Shown piece after piece: positions 6,229 through 12,821 of a stretch of DNA of 12,821 nucleotides (the first letter of the stretch is position 1; each line of letters starts with the position of its first letter). The stretch lies in the NCBI GenBank assembly GCA_964544295.1, contig CAZJBJ010000116.1, positions 1 through 12,821 on the forward strand, written 5' to 3'. Under the pieces are notes generated by a model. It saw nothing but the letters and a program-made list of their open reading frames with translations. It made no database searches and was not told where the DNA came from. The stretch is from JAENVU01 sp964544295. GTDB taxonomy: Bacteria > Actinomycetota > Acidimicrobiia > IMCC26256 > JAENVU01. Made by a program: the position numbers and the translations under genes.

Positions 6229-6259
6229 TGTCGCCCGCGCCGGGCCGCGGGTCGTCTGT
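6229..6259 (+). promoter_or_regulatory. ECF-type promoter for the ABC exporter operon
   Basis: TGTCGCCCGC (6229-6238) and CGTCTGT (6253-6259) have the same 23-base distance as the other copies. The -35 box differs from the majority at two bases (A to G, final G to C), so it may be weaker. Transcription would start near 6267, about 24 bases before the ATG at 6291. Confidence 0.6.
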
Positions 6260-6290
6260 CTGGGTTGACGACCGACACGAGGACGGTGCG

Positions 6291-7241
6291 ATGACTGAGA
6301 ACGTGATCGAGATCGAAGGGCTCCGGAAGGAGTACCGCCGTCGACGAGGCCCGACGGTCGCGGTCGAAGGGCTCGACCTCGTCGTACCGACGGGAGGAGT
6401 GTTCGGCTTCCTCGGTCCCAACGGGTCCGGGAAGACCACCACGATCCGTTGCGTTCTGGGGCTCGCGAGACCCACCCGAGGGTCGATCCGATTGTTGGGT
6501 CGGCCGGTGCCGGAGGGTTTGGCCGATTCCGTGCGTCAGGTCGGGGCCATCGTCGAGACCCCGGCGTTGTTTCCCACGATGAGCGGGCGAGCCAACCTCG
6601 CCTTGCTCGGCGCGATGGATGGCATCGGCAAGCGACGGGTCGAGACCGTGCTCGACGAGGTCGGGCTCTCCGATCGCGCCGACGACCAGGTGCGGAAGTA
6701 TTCGCTCGGAATGCGCCAGCGTCTCGCGCTCGGGGCTGCGCTGCTGAAGGAGCCGGCGCTCCTGATCCTCGACGAGCCGGCGAACGGGCTCGACCCCGCC
6801 GGCATTCGCAGCGTGCGCCGACTCCTCCGGCGCCTGGGTGACGAAGGGCGGACGGTCTTCGTGTCGAGCCATCTCCTCTCCGAGATCCAGCAGACCTGCG
6901 ACCGCGTCGCGATCCTGAGTCGCGGGCGATGTGTGATGGGTGGCACCGTCGCCGAGGTGCTCGCTCGATCCGGCCACGACGCCACGATGCTGGTTGCGGT
7001 CGATGACCTTCCGGGGGCGCAGGCGGTGCTCGACCGGGCGGGCATCGCGTCGGTGGTCGCTGATGGACTCCTGCGAGTCGCGATGGGCGCGCCCGACGGC
7101 GCTCGGATCAGTCGCACACTCGGAGAACACGGCCACTGGGTCCGCGAGCTCCGACCCGAGGAACGCAGCCTGGAAGATCTGTTTCTGGAGATGACGAGCG
7201 ACGCCGACGACGCGTCGACGCTCGAGGAGGTCGGGGCGTGA
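6291..7241 (+). CDS. ABC transporter ATP-binding protein (BcrA/ABC-2 exporter type)
   Basis: This 316-residue ATPase drives the membrane partner encoded next. Walker A is GPNGSGKT (42-49), the signature is YSLGMRQRLALG (137-148), Walker B is LLILDEP (157-163) followed by the D-loop GLD, and the H-loop is H194 in SSHLLSEI. The segment VGAIVETPALFPTMSGRANL replaces the usual Q-loop glutamine by Glu89, as is common in bacitracin-type exporter ATPases. A C-terminal accessory region (about 225-316) is typical of ABC-2 ATPases. The ATG at 6291 has GAGGA upstream; a longer frame would extend into the promoter. The gene overlaps the permease start by four bases (GTGA). The substrate cannot be read from the sequence. 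Peptide-antibiotic or lipid export is plausible, given an ECF-type promoter in front. Confidence 0.95.
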   Translation: MTENVIEIEGLRKEYRRRRGPTVAVEGLDLVVPTGGVFGFLGPNGSGKTTTIRCVLGLARPTRGSIRLLGRPVPEGLADSVRQVGAIVETPALFPTMSGRANLALLGAMDGIGKRRVETVLDEVGLSDRADDQVRKYSLGMRQRLALGAALLKEPALLILDEPANGLDPAGIRSVRRLLRRLGDEGRTVFVSSHLLSEIQQTCDRVAILSRGRCVMGGTVAEVLARSGHDATMLVAVDDLPGAQAVLDRAGIASVVADGLLRVAMGAPDGARISRTLGEHGHWVRELRPEERSLEDLFLEMTSDADDASTLEEVGA

Positions 7242-8053
7242 ACCTGTTGGCGGTCGAGATGCGGCGGGCGATGCATCGGCGAGTCGTTCGGGTGATGATC
7301 CTCATTGCCCTCGTTGCCTGCGTCGTTGCCGGAGTGATCGCGTTCACGAGTTCGGCGGGGAGAACCGTGGCCGATCTCCACGTCAGGAACAACCTGCATC
7401 CTGCGGTCCTGCACGATTGGTGGGTCGCGGAGCGTGCCGACGGCGTGGTGCTGATCGCCGGTGTGTTCCTCCTCTTGGGCGGGATGTTCACCGGCGCGGC
7501 CGTGGCCGGTGCGGAGTGGCGGGCCGGCACGATCACCACCGTGCTCACCTGGGAGCCACGCCGGGTGCGCCTCAACCTCACTCGTACCGCAGCCTGCGCG
7601 ATCGTGGCCTTCGCGGTCGCGCTCGCCCTTCAGGTGGCGTTCCTGGTGTCATTCCTGCCGGCCGTGCTGGTGAACGGCACGACTGCGGGACTGGATCCGG
7701 ACTGGTGGCTGTCGTTGGCCTCGGTGGTCGTGCGGATTGCGATGCTGACGTCGCTGGCCGCAACGCTGGCGATCGCGCTCGCGACACTCGGCCGGAATAC
7801 CGCCTTCGCCCTCGCGGTCGTCTTCGCGTGGATGGCGGTCATCGAGAACCTCGTCCGAGCCCTCCGGCCCGGTTGGGCCGGCTACCTCTGGGGGGAGAAC
7901 CTGGGCACGATCATCCCCTGGAGACAGATGGAGGATGTGAAGTTCGTCCGGAGCCCCACGCTCGCACTCGGCACGGTCGTGGTCTACACGGCGGTCGTGC
8001 TCATCGCCGCGACGGTGACGTTCGCTCGTCGCGACGTGGCCGGCACGTCGTAG
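7238..8053 (+). CDS. ABC-2 type transporter permease
   Basis: This is a 271-residue membrane subunit with six hydrophobic segments (about 18-40, 68-92, 117-145, 162-184, 187-207 and 242-263), the usual ABC-2 layout. The segment EWRAGTITTVLTWEPRRVRL after the second helix is the ABC-2 coupling region. The GTG start overlaps the stop of the ATPase gene in GTGA, with GAGGAGG upstream, so the two are translated together in equal amounts. The partner ATPase is BcrA-like, so an exporter is expected. The substrate is unknown. It is the last gene of the operon; a strong hairpin follows 20 bases after the stop. Confidence 0.92.
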   Translation: MNLLAVEMRRAMHRRVVRVMILIALVACVVAGVIAFTSSAGRTVADLHVRNNLHPAVLHDWWVAERADGVVLIAGVFLLLGGMFTGAAVAGAEWRAGTITTVLTWEPRRVRLNLTRTAACAIVAFAVALALQVAFLVSFLPAVLVNGTTAGLDPDWWLSLASVVVRIAMLTSLAATLAIALATLGRNTAFALAVVFAWMAVIENLVRALRPGWAGYLWGENLGTIIPWRQMEDVKFVRSPTLALGTVVVYTAVVLIAATVTFARRDVAGTS

Positions 8054-8072
8054 GGAGTCGTGAGATCGCGGT

Positions 8073-8108
8073 GCGGGCGGCGACGCGAGTGGCCGGTTCG
8101 CCGCCCGC
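8073..8108. terminator. Bidirectional hairpin terminator between convergent genes
   Basis: GCGGGCGGCGA (8073-8083) pairs perfectly with TCGCCGCCCGC (8098-8108), an 11-base stem with a 14-base loop. It lies in the 68-base gap between the permease stop and the stop of the convergent DUF2510 gene. There is no T-tract, which is common in high-GC actinobacteria. It marks the right edge of the ECF-linked block. Confidence 0.65.
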
Positions 8109-8121
8109 CCGGGCGCGCGGT

Positions 8122-9522
8122 CTACCGAGGATCGAACGTCTGGATCAACCCGGCGAACTGTTCTTTCGCCTCTGACAGTGTGGAGGCGCTCACTGCGACG
8201 AGGAAGGTCCGATCACCGGTGTCGATGGATGCGGCCACCACGGCGGGTTCGCCCGACAGGGCGATGCTCACCTGATTCGCCCGGAACCCGTGGACGCTCA
8301 GCGGCGGTCCCGGATCCGGCACCCGGCGCGTGGCGGCGTCCCGGACCTGATCACTCCAGAACAGCTCCGGGTCGACCTGAGGATCGTGCGCGAGATGGTG
8401 CAGGGGCACGACCACCAAGGCCTGGCCGGCGCCGGGGTCGCTGGCGACCAGCGGCGTTCCCCAGTCGGCGGTTCTCAACGCCGGGAACAGGCTGTTGGGA
8501 TCGGTGGACACCACCCACGATTGGGGTGCGGCGATGCCGAACCCGTTCCCGTCGATGACGCGGGTTCCGGCCGGAGCCGCAGCCGGGGGGCGGCCACCCA
8601 GTCGGGCGCTGGGACCGTCGTCGGCCAGCGCGATCGCGACGATCACCACGCATGCGGCGATCGCGGTGACGAGTCCGAGGGTCAACCACCCGGACGCCTT
8701 GCGGTACCACGGTGTGATGACCGTGCCGATGGGCGCGCCACCGGAAGGGAGTGCCTGCGGGCGCACGTACGGACTGGCCGGCGGTGACCCCGGTCGGTAC
8801 CGCTTGACCGGTACCGGCGACACGCCCGCGACCTGTCCCCGATCGCGCGGGGCCTCGCCCGCTTCGAAGCGGTGCGGGTCGGCGATGGCACTCGTGTTGG
8901 ATCCGGAACTCCGCCCGGCTGGTGATGCAACGGTGGGCGGCTCGGCGACGAGCCGGGGGAGCGTCGCGCGTACGGGGTCGGCCGGGACCCGCCCCGGTGC
9001 CGGCGCGTCTGGTGCCGGCGCGTCTGGTGTCGGGGTGTCTGATGCCGGCGGGTCCGGTGTCGGTACGTCTGGTGTCGGTACGTCTGGTGTCGGGGCTTCG
9101 GAAGCGGTGGCTGCCGGCGGTCGTGCCTCGGGTGGTGGTGGAGCCGGATTGACCGTCCCGGCGCGGGCGGATCGGCCGGGGGTCACCGTCGCCTCGACCG
9201 GGGGCTCCTCGATCTCGACCAGGTCGACCATTGCGTCGACCGATCCCTCGTCGTCCTCGGTCGTGCCGACCGCAGTCGCGGGCTCCTCGGCTGCGGGCTC
9301 CTCGGCCGTGACCGGGGGCGGCGGTGGTGGTGCCGGGGTGGCGACGGCCGACGCGGCGGTCTCACCGGGCGGGCGGCCGCTGCGGGTCGGATGGTCGTGG
9401 CCGGGGATGCCCTCGCTGACCACGTGCTCGGTCCAGCGGGTGCCGTCCCAGAAGCGCAGCTCGTGGCGGCCGGACGGGTCGCGGTGCCAACCGGCGAGGG
9501 TGGCGTCGTCGTCGCGTTCCAT
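8122..9522 (-). CDS. DUF2510 membrane protein with proline-rich linker
   Basis: This 466-residue protein is of unknown function. An N-terminal DUF2510 motif (about 9-36; AGWHRDPSGRHELRFWDGTRW) is followed by a long Pro/Ala/Glu-rich linker. The linker holds seven five-residue repeats of the TPDVP/TPDAP/APDAP kind (about 141-176). One membrane helix follows (about 278-298), then an extracytoplasmic domain of about 155 residues (from about 310) that begins GFGIAAPQSW and ends with a short FAGLIQTFDPR helix-strand, reminiscent of PsbP/LpqN-like lipoprotein domains. The DUF2510 end should be cytoplasmic. The ATG at 9522 follows the cold-shock-like gene by 19 bases on the same strand, so it is probably in the rpmB transcript. 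DUF2510 proteins are an actinobacterial speciality with no settled role. The function is unknown; the architecture is clear. Confidence 0.85.
   Translation of the reverse strand: MERDDDATLAGWHRDPSGRHELRFWDGTRWTEHVVSEGIPGHDHPTRSGRPPGETAASAVATPAPPPPPPVTAEEPAAEEPATAVGTTEDDEGSVDAMVDLVEIEEPPVEATVTPGRSARAGTVNPAPPPPEARPPAATASEAPTPDVPTPDVPTPDPPASDTPTPDAPAPDAPAPGRVPADPVRATLPRLVAEPPTVASPAGRSSGSNTSAIADPHRFEAGEAPRDRGQVAGVSPVPVKRYRPGSPPASPYVRPQALPSGGAPIGTVITPWYRKASGWLTLGLVTAIAACVVIVAIALADDGPSARLGGRPPAAAPAGTRVIDGNGFGIAAPQSWVVSTDPNSLFPALRTADWGTPLVASDPGAGQALVVVPLHHLAHDPQVDPELFWSDQVRDAATRRVPDPGPPLSVHGFRANQVSIALSGEPAVVAASIDTGDRTFLVAVSASTLSEAKEQFAGLIQTFDPR
8996..9100. repeat. Seven tandem 15-base units inside the DUF2510 gene
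   Basis: Plus-strand units of the form GGTGTCGGTACGTCT occur seven times without gaps (starts 8996, 9011, 9026, 9041, 9056, 9071, 9086). Units 1 and 2 are identical to each other, as are units 5 and 6; the rest diverge. The length is a multiple of three, so copy-number change keeps the frame and alters only the Pro/Asp-rich linker. Confidence 0.85.
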
Positions 9523-9541
9523 CGGCTGCCCCCGGAGACCG

Positions 9542-9775
9542 CTACACCTGGATGTCGGGCGGGAGGCCCATGTCGGGCTCGGCGCCGCTGCGGACCGCGG
9601 TGGCGAACCCGGACCCGTCGACGTCGAAGTTCACCCGTTGGCCCTGGCGCAACATGCGGAAGATCGACGTCTCGAGCGCGTCGGCGGCGAGGAGGTACTC
9701 GGTGCGGTCCACGTCGTTGGTGACGAGGATGCCTTCGCCCGTGCCGGGATCGAAACTCTGGACGACGCCCTGCAT
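9542..9775 (-). CDS. Small cold-shock-like OB-fold protein, divergent
   Basis: This 77-residue protein has the outline of a cold-shock domain: GVVQSFDPGTGEGIL at the start, then LLAADALE, and GQRVNFDVDGSGFATAV near the end. The residues that bind nucleic acid in CspA are not kept. RNP1 (KGFGFI) reads GEGIL, and RNP2 (VFVHF) reads TEYLLAAD. It may therefore fold like a Csp without binding single-stranded RNA in the usual way. The ATG at 9775 follows the rpmB stop by only two bases, so it is cotranscribed with and probably translationally coupled to the ribosomal protein gene. Assignment to the cold-shock family is by pattern and remains tentative. Confidence 0.75.
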   Translation of the reverse strand: MQGVVQSFDPGTGEGILVTNDVDRTEYLLAADALETSIFRMLRQGQRVNFDVDGSGFATAVRSGAEPDMGLPPDIQV

Positions 9776-9777
9776 GG

Positions 9778-9966
9778 CTACGGCTTCTGGACCTTGCCGG
9801 CCTTGATGCAGCTGGTGCAGACGTTGAGTCGGCGGGGGCTGCCGTCCACAACGGCGCGTACCCGCTGGACGTTCGGGTTCCAACGCCGGTTGGACCGGCG
9901 GTGCGAGTGGCTCAGGCGCTTCCCGAAGATCGGGGATTTGCCGCAGAGCTCGCAGACGGATGCCAT
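9778..9966 (-). CDS. rpmB: 50S ribosomal protein L28
   Basis: This is a 62-residue protein of the large ribosomal subunit. The N-terminus MASVCELCGKSPIFGKRLSH, the central RRSNRRWNPNVQRVRAVVDG and the end LNVCTSCIKAGKV are characteristic. It is the zinc-binding (C+) form, with CxxC pairs at C5/C8 and C50/C53; many actinobacteria also carry a C-minus copy that replaces it under zinc starvation. AGGAA precedes the ATG at 9966. It is divergent from the DAK2 gene, and this rpmB / DAK2 / recG neighbourhood recurs in Gram-positive bacteria. The identification is secure. Confidence 0.96.
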   Translation of the reverse strand: MASVCELCGKSPIFGKRLSHSHRRSNRRWNPNVQRVRAVVDGSPRRLNVCTSCIKAGKVQKP

Positions 9967-10049
9967 GGTGAAGTTCCTCGAATTGAGATGGAGACGGTCG
10001 GTGGCGGTGCCGGATCAAAGTGTTCCCGGCCCACGCGGAAGAGCACGAG

Positions 10050-10055
10050 ATCGTA
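10050..10055 (-). promoter_or_regulatory. Possible -10 box of the rpmB operon
   Basis: On the minus strand TACGAT (10055-10050) is a good housekeeping -10 hexamer. Transcription would start near 10043, leaving a leader of about 76 bases before rpmB. No clear -35 hexamer is seen at 16-18 bases, so this is tentative. Confidence 0.35.
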
Positions 10056-10088
10056 GCAGGGAGCCGCCGAAGTTGGTCGGTCGACGCC

Positions 10089-10094
10089 TACCAT
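10089..10094 (+). promoter_or_regulatory. Possible -10 box giving a leaderless DAK2 transcript
   Basis: TACCAT (10089-10094) fits a TANNNT -10 box and ends eight bases before the ATG at 10103. No ribosome binding site precedes that ATG. Both facts fit leaderless transcription, which is common in actinobacteria. No -35 box is evident. Confidence 0.4.
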
Positions 10095-10102
10095 GCGTCG
10101 CC

Positions 10103-11737
10103 ATGGCGGCACTCGAACAGCTCGGAGCCCGGGATCTCCGGCAGGTCATCACCCGGTTCCGGGATGCGCTACGGCTGCACCAGGAGGCGCTGAACCGGCT
10201 CAACGTGTACCCGGTCCCCGACGGCGACACCGGTACGAACATGACCCTGACCCTCGAATCGGTCGTCCGGGAACTCGAATCGGCCGAGGACATGACCGAG
10301 GTGTGTCAGGCCATCTCGCACGGCTCGTTGATGGGGGCCCGGGGCAACTCGGGCGTGATCCTCTCCCAGATCCTGCGTGGGTTGGCCGATTCGTTCCGGT
10401 CCCGCCCCGAAGCCGGTCCCGCCGAGCTGGTCACCGGGTTGCGGACCGCGTCCGACGCCGCGTACCAGGCGGTCATGCGTCCGGTCGAGGGCACGATCCT
10501 CACCGTGGTGCGTTGGTCGGCCGAGGCGGCCGAGGGCGCCAACACCGGGACCGTCAGCCTCGTGGACGTGCTCGACGAAGCCGCGTCCGCGGCGCGCACC
10601 GCGGTGGCCCAGACCCCGGAGCTGTTGCCCGTCCTGCGCGACGCCGGAGTGGTCGACGCGGGCGGTCAGGGCTTCACCCTGCTGCTCGACGCCTTTCTCG
10701 AGGTGGTCGACGGGCGCCCGTTGCCCGAGCCGACCGAGCGGGCCGCGCCCAAGATCGTCGAGTCCCACGCCGCGGCGGGCGACGTGTCCGCCTTGCGGTA
10801 CGAGGTCATGTACCTGCTCGACGCATCGGACGCCACCATCCCGGCGTTCAAGTCGTCGTGGGCGGCGCTCGGCGATTCGATCGTGGTGGTGGGCGGTGAC
10901 GGTCTCTGGAACTGTCACGTGCACACCGACGACATCGGCGGCGCGATCGAAGCCGGGATCGAGGCCGGGCGACCGCGCCAGATCCGCGTCACCGACCTGC
11001 TCGAACAGGTGGAGGAGGAGGCGTGGGTCCTCGACCACGACCCGACCCCGGTCGCGGTCGAACACGCGCCCGAGGACCTGGTCGAGACCGCGATCGTCGC
11101 GATCGCGGTGGGTGACGGGGTCCGCCGGCTGCTCGCGAGCCTCGGCGTGCAGGAGATCGTGGCGGGCGGCCAGTCGATGAACCCGTCGACCGCGCAGATC
11201 CTCGAAGCCGTCGAACGCTGCCCGTCGGATTCGGTGATCATCCTGCCGAACAACAAGAACATCGTGCCGGTGGCGCGCCAGGTGGACGCGCTGACCGAGA
11301 AGTCGGTGTCGGTGGTGCCGACCCACTCGATGGTCGAGGCGCTCGGCGCGCTCGTGGGCTACGACCCCGACGCCGATCTGCAGACCAACGTCGCCGCGCT
11401 CGCCGAGGCCGTCACCCGCACGGTGGCGGGCGAGGTCACCCAGTCGGTGCGCGACACCGTGGCCGAGTGCGGACCGATCCGCAAGGGTGACTGGATCGCG
11501 ATCAACCGCGAGGGGATCTGCGTGGCGACCACCTCGGCCGCCGACGCCGCGTTCGCGTTGCTGGATTCGCTCGTGACCGAGGACTCCGAGATCGTGACCG
11601 TCCTCGTCGGCAGCGACGCCCGCAGCGCCGACACGCAACGCGTGCGCGAGCACCTCGCGTTGCGGCACCCGGGCATCGAGATCGAGGTGCACGACGGCGG
11701 CCAGCCGCTCTACCCCTTCCTCATCGGCGTGGAATAG
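10103..11737 (+). CDS. DAK2/DegV-fold protein, YloV/FakA-like (fatty acid kinase ATPase subunit)
   Basis: This 544-residue protein combines an N-terminal DhaL/DAK2 kinase domain with a C-terminal DegV-related region. In Firmicutes the homologue FakA phosphorylates fatty acids held by a separate FakB protein. The kinase signature NVYPVPDGDTGTNM (34-47) holds the Asp residues (D40, D42) that bind Mg-ATP, followed by GARGNSGVILSQ (79-90) and DAGVVDAGGQG (181-191). The middle domain shows NCHVHTDD (271-278), whose two His match a zinc site in FakA. The matching Cys position reads RYEVMYLL, without Cys. PNNKN (382-386) lies in the C-terminal domain. The ATG at 10103 starts the recognisable protein, although the frame stays open far upstream over other genes. 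recG begins nine bases after the stop, indicating an operon. No FakB is in the window, so the substrate is inferred. Confidence 0.92.
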   Translation: MAALEQLGARDLRQVITRFRDALRLHQEALNRLNVYPVPDGDTGTNMTLTLESVVRELESAEDMTEVCQAISHGSLMGARGNSGVILSQILRGLADSFRSRPEAGPAELVTGLRTASDAAYQAVMRPVEGTILTVVRWSAEAAEGANTGTVSLVDVLDEAASAARTAVAQTPELLPVLRDAGVVDAGGQGFTLLLDAFLEVVDGRPLPEPTERAAPKIVESHAAAGDVSALRYEVMYLLDASDATIPAFKSSWAALGDSIVVVGGDGLWNCHVHTDDIGGAIEAGIEAGRPRQIRVTDLLEQVEEEAWVLDHDPTPVAVEHAPEDLVETAIVAIAVGDGVRRLLASLGVQEIVAGGQSMNPSTAQILEAVERCPSDSVIILPNNKNIVPVARQVDALTEKSVSVVPTHSMVEALGALVGYDPDADLQTNVAALAEAVTRTVAGEVTQSVRDTVAECGPIRKGDWIAINREGICVATTSAADAAFALLDSLVTEDSEIVTVLVGSDARSADTQRVREHLALRHPGIEIEVHDGGQPLYPFLIGVE

Positions 11738-11746
11738 CTCCGAGTC

Positions 11747-12821
11747 ATGAGCCCGCGCACCCTGCGATCGCTCGGTGGCACGCCACTGGGCGACGTCCCG
11801 GGGATCCCGGCGCGGATGCTCGACAAGCTGGCGGCCATGTCGCCGCCGATCGAGAGCGTGCTCGACCTGCTCGGCCACTACCCGCGCCGCTACCACGACC
11901 GCACCCGCCAGGCCGAGATCGCCGACCTGGAAGTGGGGGAGGAGGCGACGATCATCGCCGAGGTGCGCCGGGTGTCGGCCCGCGTCACCCGCAACCGCAA
12001 GAAGATGGTCGAAGCGGTGGTGGAGGATTCGAGCGGTCTGTTGAACCTCGTGTTCTTCAACCAGCCGTGGCGGGAGAAGCAGCTGCCTCCCGGCACCGAG
12101 CTCGCGCTCTACGGCAAGCTCGAGGTGTACCGGGGCAAGCGCCAGCTCACGAACCCGATCGTCGACGTGCTCGGCCGCGCCGGCGACACCAAGACCGGCG
12201 TCGTGATGCCGATCTATCCCCAGTCCGGCAAGGCCGACGTGTCCTCGTGGGAGATCCAACCCGTGGTCGCCCGCACGCTGGAGTGGGTCGGCGAGATCGC
12301 GGAGACCCTGCCCGCCGGAATTCTCACCGAGCTGAAACTGATCGACCGCACCACCGCCTATCACGACATCCACGCGCCCGCGTCGGGTCGTGACGCGGCC
12401 AAGGCCCAGCGACGGCTGCGCTTCGACGAGTTCCTGCGCATGCAGGTGGGGCTCGTGGCCCGCAAGCGCGCCCTCGAAGCGCAGGCCTCCGGCATCGCGC
12501 ACGACGTGGACGGTGCCCTCGTCGGCCGGTTCCTCGACGCGTTGCCGTTCGAGTTGACCGGCGACCAGCACGCGGCGATCGACGCCATCACCGCCGACAT
12601 GGCGAGCCCGGTCCCCATGCATCGCCTCCTCCAGGGTGAGGTCGGTTCGGGCAAGACGTTGGTCGCGATCACCGCGCTCCTGATCGCCGTGCAGGGCGGC
12701 TACCAGGGCGCGCTGATGGCGCCGACCGAGGTGTTGGCCGAACAGTTGTACGCGGTGGCCACCGACACGCTCTCCTCCCTCGTCGTGCCGAGCGAGGGCA
12801 CGTTGCTTCCTGAACGTCCGG
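11747..12821 (+). CDS. recG: ATP-dependent DNA helicase RecG, N-terminal part
   Basis: RecG remodels stalled replication forks and branch-migrates Holliday junctions. The window holds 358 residues of a protein of about 700; the rest of the helicase lies beyond the edge. The N-terminal part shows the GVGPKxA-like region (LGDVPGIPARMLDKLAAM) and the LLGHYPRRYHDR motif. The wedge OB-fold domain follows (about 65-160; VFFNQPWREKQLPPG, YGKLEVYRGKRQLTNP). The Q-motif region FELTGDQHAAI and Walker A GEVGSGKT (297-304) come next, then motif Ia APTEVLAEQ (325-333). The ATG at 11747 is nine bases after the DAK2 stop, so the two are cotranscribed. No defects are seen in the visible part. Confidence 0.96.
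   Translation, partial: MSPRTLRSLGGTPLGDVPGIPARMLDKLAAMSPPIESVLDLLGHYPRRYHDRTRQAEIADLEVGEEATIIAEVRRVSARVTRNRKKMVEAVVEDSSGLLNLVFFNQPWREKQLPPGTELALYGKLEVYRGKRQLTNPIVDVLGRAGDTKTGVVMPIYPQSGKADVSSWEIQPVVARTLEWVGEIAETLPAGILTELKLIDRTTAYHDIHAPASGRDAAKAQRRLRFDEFLRMQVGLVARKRALEAQASGIAHDVDGALVGRFLDALPFELTGDQHAAIDAITADMASPVPMHRLLQGEVGSGKTLVAITALLIAVQGGYQGALMAPTEVLAEQLYAVATDTLSSLVVPSEGTLLPERP

Noticed and set aside
8996..9100. Tandem repeats considered as a CRISPR array
   Set aside because: The units are 15 bases, directly adjacent without spacers, and lie in frame within a coding sequence.
8495..10102. Open frame continuing upstream of the DAK2 start for over 1.6 kb on the plus strand
   Set aside because: It runs antisense across rpmB, the cold-shock-like gene and the DUF2510 gene, and its translation is low-complexity. 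The recognisable protein starts at 10103.
10169..12622. 817-residue minus-strand open frame opposite the DAK2 and recG genes
   Set aside because: The composition is rich in His, Arg, Asp and Gly, typical of the reverse strand of a high-GC gene. No domain is seen, and both plus-strand genes are certain.

Overview
The window is high-GC DNA with actinobacterial gene content: GTP-type PEP carboxykinase, DUF2510, an actinobacterial DAK2 protein, GTG starts and leaderless-looking genes. A member of the Actinomycetota is likely, perhaps of an Acidimicrobiia-like lineage; the finer placement is a guess. Housekeeping genes lie at both ends, with an accessory block between them at about 741-8108.

Layout. 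1-657 (-) is the N-terminal third of pckG. 741-2366 (-) is a secreted protein with two Calx-beta and three fibronectin III domains. 2578-3183 (+) is a small membrane protein. 3239-5514 (+) is a tight operon of an ECF sigma factor, a membrane anti-sigma candidate and a membrane-anchored protein with two neocarzinostatin-like domains. 5587-6087 (-) is a secreted Cu/Zn-SOD-like protein that keeps the copper ligands but has lost the zinc site. 6291-8053 (+) is a two-gene ABC-2 exporter. A strong hairpin at 8073-8108 closes the block. Then come a DUF2510 membrane protein (-), a divergent cold-shock-like protein (-) and rpmB (-). Divergent from these are a DAK2/FakA-like protein (+) and the start of recG (+).

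The main observation is a shared promoter. Five sites combine TGTC(A/G)CCCG(G/C) with CGTC(T/A)GT. The distance from the G of GTC to the C of CGTC is 23 bases in four sites and 24 in the fifth. Each points at a gene start: the Calx-beta/FN3 gene, the small membrane gene, the sigma gene itself, the SOD-like gene and the ABC operon. No other place in the window has both boxes at this spacing. The boxes resemble known ECF promoters of the TGTCAC/CGTC type. The simplest reading is a compact self-regulating ECF regulon in which the sigma factor drives its own operon and every neighbouring unit. Its products are mostly exported or in the membrane (surface adhesion-type domains, a copper SOD-like protein, an exporter), which suggests an envelope or oxidative stress response. 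The signal and the exact function cannot be read from the sequence.
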